Under the pieces are notes generated by a model. The model was not told where the DNA came from and ran no database searches. It worked only from the letters and a program-made list of their open reading frames with translations. The position numbers and the translations under genes were made by a program. 9,150 nt of DNA, from NCBI GenBank assembly GCA_902478455.1, contig CABSLJ010000097.1, positions 1 to 9,150 on the forward strand, written 5' to 3'. This stretch comes from an uncultured Oscillospiraceae bacterium. Its GTDB lineage: Bacteria > Bacillota > Clostridia > Oscillospirales > Acutalibacteraceae. Shown here piece by piece: positions 6,062 through 9,150 of this stretch. Each line of letters opens with the position of its first letter. Within the stretch, counting starts at the first letter, position 1.

Positions 6062-6088
6062 GAGAAAAAGGCAAAGGAGAGTCTCGGC

Positions 6089-6577
6089 ATGCTGCAAGAA
6101 ATCCCATACGACCGCAATAGAGCGGTGGCCTATGCCCGCGCCTGGGCGCTGGGGAGAAATCCGCGCTATCTCGATTTTGAAAATCTTGGGGGAGACTGTA
6201 CCAGCTACGCCTCCCAATGTCTGTTCGCCAGCTGCGGCGTGATGAATTACACGCCCACTTTCGGCTGGTATTACAACAGCGCGGGTGACCGGACGCCCTC
6301 TTGGAGCGGAGTGGAATACCTCTACAACTTTCTGACCGGCAACAAAAAGACCGGCCCCTACGCCCGGGAGGCGAACATCTCCGAGCTGCAGCCGGGCGAC
6401 CTTATCCAGCTGGGCGACGCTTCCGGAAAATTCTACCACACGCCCGTCGTCACCGAGCTGGCGCCCGGGGACGTCCTTGTATGCGCTCACTCCTTCGACG
6501 CGCTCGACCGGCCTCTCTCAAGCTATCTTTATGCCGACATCCGTTTTCTGCACATCGAGGGCGCGCGCCGCTGGTAA
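6089..6577 (+). CDS. Amidase_6 domain protein (putative cysteine amidase)
   Basis: A 162-residue protein that is almost exactly one putative amidase domain (Amidase_6, PF12671). It opens with the family pattern YDRNRAVAYARAWALGRNPRY, followed by GGDCTSYASQCL with the predicted nucleophile Cys37, WYYN and SWSGVEYLYNFL, the block GDLIQLGD (103-110), YHTPVV with His117, and VCAHSFDALDRPLSSY (131-146, His134). These are the residues expected for a papain-like Cys-His site. There is no signal peptide or membrane helix, although most family members occur in exported proteins, so it may act in the cytoplasm, or in the mother cell or spore of a sporulating cell (inference). AAAGGAGA lies 8 nt before the ATG. 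The small-protein gene follows after 74 bp without a terminator, so they may be cotranscribed. Confidence 0.85.
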   Translation: MLQEIPYDRNRAVAYARAWALGRNPRYLDFENLGGDCTSYASQCLFASCGVMNYTPTFGWYYNSAGDRTPSWSGVEYLYNFLTGNKKTGPYAREANISELQPGDLIQLGDASGKFYHTPVVTELAPGDVLVCAHSFDALDRPLSSYLYADIRFLHIEGARRW

Positions 6578-6651
6578 GTAGCCCCTGCGGGATGAAGCGC
6601 CGCTTATGGGGGTATGCTAAGAACAAAAGGAAGCGGAAAGGAGGCGCTCGC

Positions 6652-6822
6652 ATGGACGAACTGCCGCTCGGCTTTGGCATGGCGCTGGCACAGCACCCGG
6701 ATGTGATGCAATATTTTGCGTCCCAGTCCCCGGCAAAGCAGCAGGCCATCATAGACCATACCCATCAGATTCAATCTAAAGAGGAGATGCACCGGTATGT
6801 GATGGGGCTCATCGGCAAATAA
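6652..6822 (+). CDS. Small conserved-looking protein, 56 residues
   Basis: A 56-residue soluble protein (LPLGFGMALAQHPDVMQYF, then SPAKQQAIIDHTHQIQSKEEM and a C-terminal helix). It has an excellent AAAGGAGG at 6637-6644, 7 nt before the ATG, and is followed at once by a hairpin terminator. It has no signal peptide, membrane segment or cysteines. The pattern of short amphipathic helices (residues 27-54) suggests a helical adaptor or regulator. I do not recognise a named family, though the protein has the look of small conserved clostridial proteins. A longer open frame beginning at 6301 overlaps the amidase in another frame and is not used. Confidence 0.8.
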   Translation: MDELPLGFGMALAQHPDVMQYFASQSPAKQQAIIDHTHQIQSKEEMHRYVMGLIGK

Positions 6823-6823
6823 G

Positions 6824-6862
6824 GGAACGGCAAGGGAGGCGGCGGCCTCTCTTTTCCGTTCC
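6824..6862 (+). terminator. Terminator after the small-protein gene
   Basis: AAGGGAGGC (6832-6840) pairs with GCCTCTCTT (6845-6853, one G-T pair) around a GGCG loop and runs into TTTT (6852-6855). An outer helix GGAACGG (6824-6830) with CCGTTCC (6856-6862) closes the structure. It begins one base after the stop codon. Confidence 0.7.
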
Positions 6863-6895
6863 GGCGCTCGGTTCCGTCAGCGCCGCGGAAAACAC

Positions 6896-6924
6896 TTCCT
6901 TTTCCCGCCGCGGCGTGCTACAAT
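6896..6924 (+). promoter_or_regulatory. Extended -10 promoter of the membrane protein gene
   Basis: TACAAT (6919-6924) is preceded by TG one base away (TGCTACAAT), an extended -10. A weak -35 TTCCTT (6896-6901) lies 17 bp upstream. The predicted start is near 6931, with a leader of about 50 nt containing a GCGG-AAAA-CCGC mini-hairpin (6953-6964). Confidence 0.6.
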
Positions 6925-6983
6925 AGGAAGCATCCGGACGCCAAACCAAAAAGCGGAAAACCGCCTGAAACGGAGGAGACGTT

Positions 6984-7748
6984 TTGAACCGAAGAGAAGC
7001 GCTGTTTCGCAAAATTCATCCCTTTGTCATCGGCCTGTACACCGTCTGGACGCTATGGCTGGCGGTGTACAACATCATCCAGGGGCTGCCTTACTTTTAC
7101 CTGCTCTCCTTCGGCGGGCTGCTTTTCCTCGGCGTTTTTCCCGCGCTCTACCGCCTGCTGCGCCTCAAACGGATGTACCAGCTTGAGTTCGCTTACTATC
7201 TGTTTGTCATGCTCGCCTTTACCTATGGTATCCTGATGCGGGGCTATTATGTCTTTCTGGGATACGACAAGATCATGCACACCCTGTCCGGCACCTTCGT
7301 TACCCTCTTCGCCATGGTCTTTTTCTACCTGCTCAAGCCTTCTCATCAGATTGAGAGAAACGATTTCGCCTTAAACGCGGTCTTTTCCATCGCCGTTTCC
7401 CTTGCGGTGGCGGGTATTTGGGAGATCGGGGAATATTTTCTCAGTCTGATATTCCACACCGACCCGCAAAACGTCATCGGCACCGGCGTGGCGGACACGA
7501 TGATCGATATGATCGTCTGCACGCTCGGCTCGCTGATTTTGCTTTTTCCCATGTATCTCTACTACCGCCGCGGAAAAACGAGCTTTTTCATGGGCATTGT
7601 GGAAACCTTTGTGAGAATGAATTTCTCCCCTGAGGCGTCCGTCGACGCGCCCTGCGGAATAGAAGCTCCGTCCTCCGTCGGCGCGGACAGCGCCAAAGCA
7701 GCCGGTTTTGCTCCCAGGGAATCCGGAGAAAGCAGCCCGCAGCAGTAA
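6984..7748 (+). CDS. DUF2238/YjdF-like multipass membrane protein
   Basis: A 254-residue inner-membrane protein with about six transmembrane segments (roughly 13-32, 36-56, 67-86, 97-117, 129-155, 172-194), then a Ser/Ala-rich cytoplasmic or external tail (about 213-254) without clear structure. Family-type motifs are YDKIMHTLSG (Asp95, His99, Gly103), WEIGE (Trp146, Glu147, Glu150) and ADTMIDM (Asp171, Asp175); their polar residues sit in membrane segments and could form an ion or ligand site. The molecular function of the family is not known to me. The start is TTG at 6984, supported by GGAGGAG (6972-6978) 5 nt upstream and the absence of an ATG before residue 64. It is a single-gene unit ended by the CIRCE-type hairpin at 7792-7820. 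Confidence 0.82.
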   Translation: MNRREALFRKIHPFVIGLYTVWTLWLAVYNIIQGLPYFYLLSFGGLLFLGVFPALYRLLRLKRMYQLEFAYYLFVMLAFTYGILMRGYYVFLGYDKIMHTLSGTFVTLFAMVFFYLLKPSHQIERNDFALNAVFSIAVSLAVAGIWEIGEYFLSLIFHTDPQNVIGTGVADTMIDMIVCTLGSLILLFPMYLYYRRGKTSFFMGIVETFVRMNFSPEASVDAPCGIEAPSSVGADSAKAAGFAPRESGESSPQQ

Positions 7749-7791
7749 TTGCTTCCGCCGCACAGCCTGCAAAATGGAATCCGATCATATT

Positions 7792-7820
7792 ATTAGCACT
7801 CTCTTTGCGAGAGTGCTAAT
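7792..7820 (+). promoter_or_regulatory. CIRCE operator (HrcA binding site)
   Basis: TTAGCACTC (7793-7801), nine bases, then GAGTGCTAA (7811-7819) is a perfect match to the CIRCE consensus bound by the heat-shock repressor HrcA in Firmicutes. It lies 170 bp upstream of the Hsp20 gene and implies HrcA control of that gene. The inverted repeat extends to 12 perfect pairs (7792-7803 with 7809-7820, loop TTTGC) followed by TTTT, so in RNA it would also look like a terminator for the membrane-protein gene upstream. Confidence 0.95.
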
Positions 7821-7847
7821 TTTTACAGTTTATTCAAATCTCATGTG

Positions 7848-7875
7848 TTGTTTCTTAAAAATTCCCGCCTATACT
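7848..7875 (+). promoter_or_regulatory. Candidate promoter of the Hsp20 gene
   Basis: TTGTTT (7848-7853) and TATACT (7870-7875) are 16 bp apart, predicting a start near 7882 and a leader of about 110 nt. It lies downstream of CIRCE, so HrcA would bind upstream of this promoter. An alternative -10, TATTAT at 7788-7793, touches CIRCE and would give the usual CIRCE-over-start layout, but its -35 (CTGCAA at 15 bp) is poor. Confidence 0.5.
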
Positions 7876-7926
7876 AAAGACAGTTCCAAAAGAAAAGAAC
7901 CAGATAAAAGAAAGAGGGCGATTCCC

Positions 7927-7956
7927 ATGACACCATCGTCCAACCTGAACGATTGA
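7927..7956 (+). CDS. Possible 9-residue leader peptide before Hsp20
   Basis: The short frame MTPSSNLND has a weak GAGGG site (7914-7918) 8 nt upstream and ends 37 nt before the Hsp20 ATG. It lies within the predicted leader. No codon run suggests attenuation, and it may well be chance. Confidence 0.2.
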   Translation: MTPSSNLND

Positions 7957-7993
7957 TTTCATTTCCACAAACAAAGTTTTAGGAGGCATTGAT

Positions 7994-8416
7994 ATGTTTG
8001 ACATGATTCCGTTTGACCGCAGAGACAGAAATATGCTGCGCGCTTGGGACGATTTTGAAAAGAACTTTTTCGGGGACTGGTCGGGCATGATGACCGGGTT
8101 CCGGACCGATATCATCGACAAGGGCGACAAATACGTTCTGGAGGCCGAACTCCCCGGCTTTGAAAAGGGCGACATCCACATCGACCTCGACGGCGATATG
8201 CTCACCATCCGCGCCGAACACAACAGCGAGGAGGAGAAAAAGCATCACAAGTACGTCCGTCAGGAGCGTAGCTACAGCTCCTACAGCCGCAGCTTCCGCA
8301 TTTCCGACGTCAAGCCGGACGGCATTTCCGCCGCATATAAAAACGGCGTGCTGGAGCTCGTAATGCCCAAAAGGGAGGGCGCTCTCCCCTCCGGCAGGAG
8401 CATTGAGATTCAATAA
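7994..8416 (+). CDS. Hsp20/alpha-crystallin small heat-shock protein
   Basis: ATP-independent holdase chaperone of 140 residues that keeps unfolded proteins soluble during heat stress and forms large cytoplasmic oligomers. The N-terminal arm is short (MFDMIPFDRRDRNMLRAWDDFEKNF). The alpha-crystallin domain spans about 36-128 with the hallmarks TDIIDKGDKYVLEAELPGF (38-56) and AAYKNGVLELVMPK (113-126). The C-terminal I-x-I motif needed for oligomer assembly is present as IEI (137-139). Length and motifs are complete and normal. AGGAGG (7981-7986) is 7 nt before the ATG. A perfect CIRCE operator upstream suggests HrcA repression, more commonly seen at groESL and dnaK operons. It is transcribed alone. 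Confidence 0.96.
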   Translation: MFDMIPFDRRDRNMLRAWDDFEKNFFGDWSGMMTGFRTDIIDKGDKYVLEAELPGFEKGDIHIDLDGDMLTIRAEHNSEEEKKHHKYVRQERSYSSYSRSFRISDVKPDGISAAYKNGVLELVMPKREGALPSGRSIEIQ

Positions 8417-8432
8417 AACGTTTGAATCTCAA
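8403..8432 (+). terminator. Perfect inverted repeat across the Hsp20 stop codon
   Basis: TTGAGATTCAA (8403-8413) pairs perfectly with TTGAATCTCAA (8422-8432); the stop codon TAA lies in the 8-nt loop. It is AT-rich and not directly followed by T, so a simple terminator is doubtful, although TTTT occurs at 8439-8442. The right arm (CTCAA 8428-8432) can alternatively pair with TTGAG (8441-8445). Confidence 0.5.
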
Positions 8433-8469
8433 GCCGTCTTTTGAGCAGCAAAAAGCGCACGAATAAATC

Positions 8470-8542
8470 AGGGGCGAACAGCAAGCGCTCGCTTTCCCCG
8501 CCGGCAGAGGCGGGGAACAAGCGGACGAGGCTGTTCGCCCCT
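8470..8542. terminator. Long compound hairpin between converging genes
   Basis: Outer stem AGGGGCGAACAGC (8470-8482) with GCTGTTCGCCCCT (8530-8542), 13 perfect pairs; middle CGCTT (8490-8494) with AAGCG (8519-8523); inner CCCCGCC (8496-8502) with GGCGGGG (8509-8515). It is followed on the plus strand by TTCGTTTT. It probably ends the Hsp20 transcript, and for the DUF4363 gene a shorter hairpin with five T (8554-8571, minus strand) precedes it. Its size is unusual for a terminator, so it may be an inserted palindromic element. Confidence 0.6.
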
Positions 8543-8577
8543 TCGTTTTGATGAAAAACGCGCAGCCTGCGGAAACG

Positions 8578-8958
8578 CTACAGAATGTTCCCCCAGGTTG
8601 GGATTTCCGTGTCCTTCAAATGGATCAGCTGGGACAGCGCCCGTCTGCATTCGGTCATGAACTCCTGCACGTTGTCCTGCTCCAGCCAGACGGTGAGCAC
8701 GGCCATCGACTGGTCGATCTGCTCCAGACGGCTGTGCTCAATGAAGGTGGAAAGAAATTCGTGTGCGCTGTGCCAGTCTTCCTCAATTTGCCGGCTCATC
8801 TCGATGGCTTCTTCAATTTTGTCCTCGTCCGCAAGTCGCTGCACCTCGTTTAACTGGCCCTCCAGATCCTTTGTGGAACGCTCCGTGGCGAGAAGTCCGC
8901 TGCCGCACAGGAGAAACAGCGCCGCGAGAACCGCGCAGGCGATCCACACCCGCTTCAT
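8578..8958 (-). CDS. DUF4363 family protein
   Basis: A 126-residue membrane-anchored protein: one N-terminal membrane helix or uncleaved signal (MKRVWIACAVLAALFLLCGSG), then a helical domain outside the membrane with the family-type run of Glu-rich helices, a conserved Trp (DW, residue 62) and FIEHSRLEQID (72-82), ending in TWGNIL. This matches DUF4363 in length and pattern; function is not established. The ATG at 8958 overlaps the stop of the DUF421 gene in ATGA, with AAAGGAGA 7 nt upstream inside that gene, so translation is coupled. DUF421-DUF4363 pairs are, to my knowledge, frequent in spore-forming clostridia, pointing to a joint membrane function. No promoter is seen in the window; it lies beyond the right edge. 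Confidence 0.82.
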   Translation of the reverse strand: MKRVWIACAVLAALFLLCGSGLLATERSTKDLEGQLNEVQRLADEDKIEEAIEMSRQIEEDWHSAHEFLSTFIEHSRLEQIDQSMAVLTVWLEQDNVQEFMTECRRALSQLIHLKDTEIPTWGNIL

Positions 8959-9150
8959 TGCACCATCTCCTTTTTGACGATGTTGTAATTTTTGTTCTTG
9001 TCGGCCGTCATGATAAACACTTGTTCCAGCGTAAGGTTTTGTCCCTTGAGGACGCCGTCGATCCACTCCCGCGTCAGACCGCACAGGGAGACCGAGAAAT
9101 CGGAGATCACGCCGTCCGAGATGACGACCGCCTCGACGCCCGTGTCCGGT
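8955..9150 (-). CDS. DUF421 (YetF-type) membrane protein, C-terminal end only
   Basis: Last 64 residues of a gene running off the right edge. The visible part reads EAVVISDGVISDFSV, then REWIDGVLKG and LEQVFIMTADKNKNYNIVKK, which fits the soluble C-terminal domain of DUF421 proteins (the 'G + helix + V-x-x-A-x-x-D' pattern after the membrane part). The stop TGA (8957-8955) shares bases with the start of the DUF4363 gene. Codon use and GC content match its neighbour. The identification rests on the tail alone plus the partner gene, so it is good but not certain. The gene is partial because of the window, not because it is broken. Confidence 0.75.
   Translation of the reverse strand, partial: PDTGVEAVVISDGVISDFSVSLCGLTREWIDGVLKGQNLTLEQVFIMTADKNKNYNIVKKEMVQ

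Noticed and set aside
5924..6490. Upstream extension of the lipoprotein frame
   Set aside because: It crosses the promoter and runs antisense to the amidase gene; the lipoprotein signal begins at 5923 behind a ribosome binding site.
6578..6651. Sporulation-type promoter before the small protein
   Set aside because: TATGCT-like and CAT-like pieces are present, but no consistent -35/-10 pair for a known sporulation sigma factor could be built.

Overview
The window looks like chromosomal DNA of a low-branching, moderately GC-rich Firmicute (class Clostridia, plausibly an Oscillospirales/Ruminococcaceae-type gut anaerobe; the rank is inference). Reasons: strong AGGAGG-type ribosome binding sites throughout, a perfect CIRCE/HrcA operator, an ECF sigma/anti-sigma pair of the clostridial type, a DUF421-DUF4363 gene pair, an Amidase_6 protein, and GC-rich genes separated by AT-rich promoters. 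No transposase, integrase, phage gene, CRISPR array, tRNA or rRNA was seen; it reads as an ordinary core or envelope-maintenance region.

Layout. 1-317 has no gene and holds intergenic palindromes, a 38-bp direct repeat in two copies and minus-strand terminators. 318-1196 (-) is a LacX/GalM-like aldose 1-epimerase with an excellent sigma-A promoter and a leader of about 140 nt. 1595-2966 (+) is a translationally coupled ECF sigma factor and its membrane-anchored anti-sigma/sensor, closed by a strong terminator. 3098-5026 (-) is a large exported NlpC/P60-type cell-wall hydrolase with a cell-wall-binding segment, four peptidoglycan-binding repeats and a C-terminal membrane anchor; its promoter region carries four phased TGTAA(C/T) boxes resembling WalR sites. 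5354-5923 (-) is an unknown lipoprotein, divergent from 6089-6577 (+), an Amidase_6 protein without signal peptide. A 56-residue small protein (6652-6822) and a DUF2238/YjdF-like membrane protein (6984-7748, TTG start) follow. A CIRCE element then precedes an Hsp20 small heat-shock gene (7994-8416). The right end carries, on the minus strand, a DUF4363 protein (8578-8958) and the 3' end of a DUF421 gene (8955-9150, cut by the window edge).

How they fit together. The common theme is the cell envelope: an envelope-stress-type sigma/anti-sigma pair, a surface hydrolase under what looks like OmpR-family (WalR-like) control, a lipoprotein, and several small membrane proteins, plus heat-shock control at Hsp20. 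The genes are mostly separate transcription units with their own promoters and terminators, so co-function beyond the sigma/anti-sigma and DUF421/DUF4363 pairs is inference. The best second-look signals are the WalR-like operator, the architecture of the anchored hydrolase, the CIRCE element that also folds as a terminator-like hairpin, and the repeat cluster at the left end.
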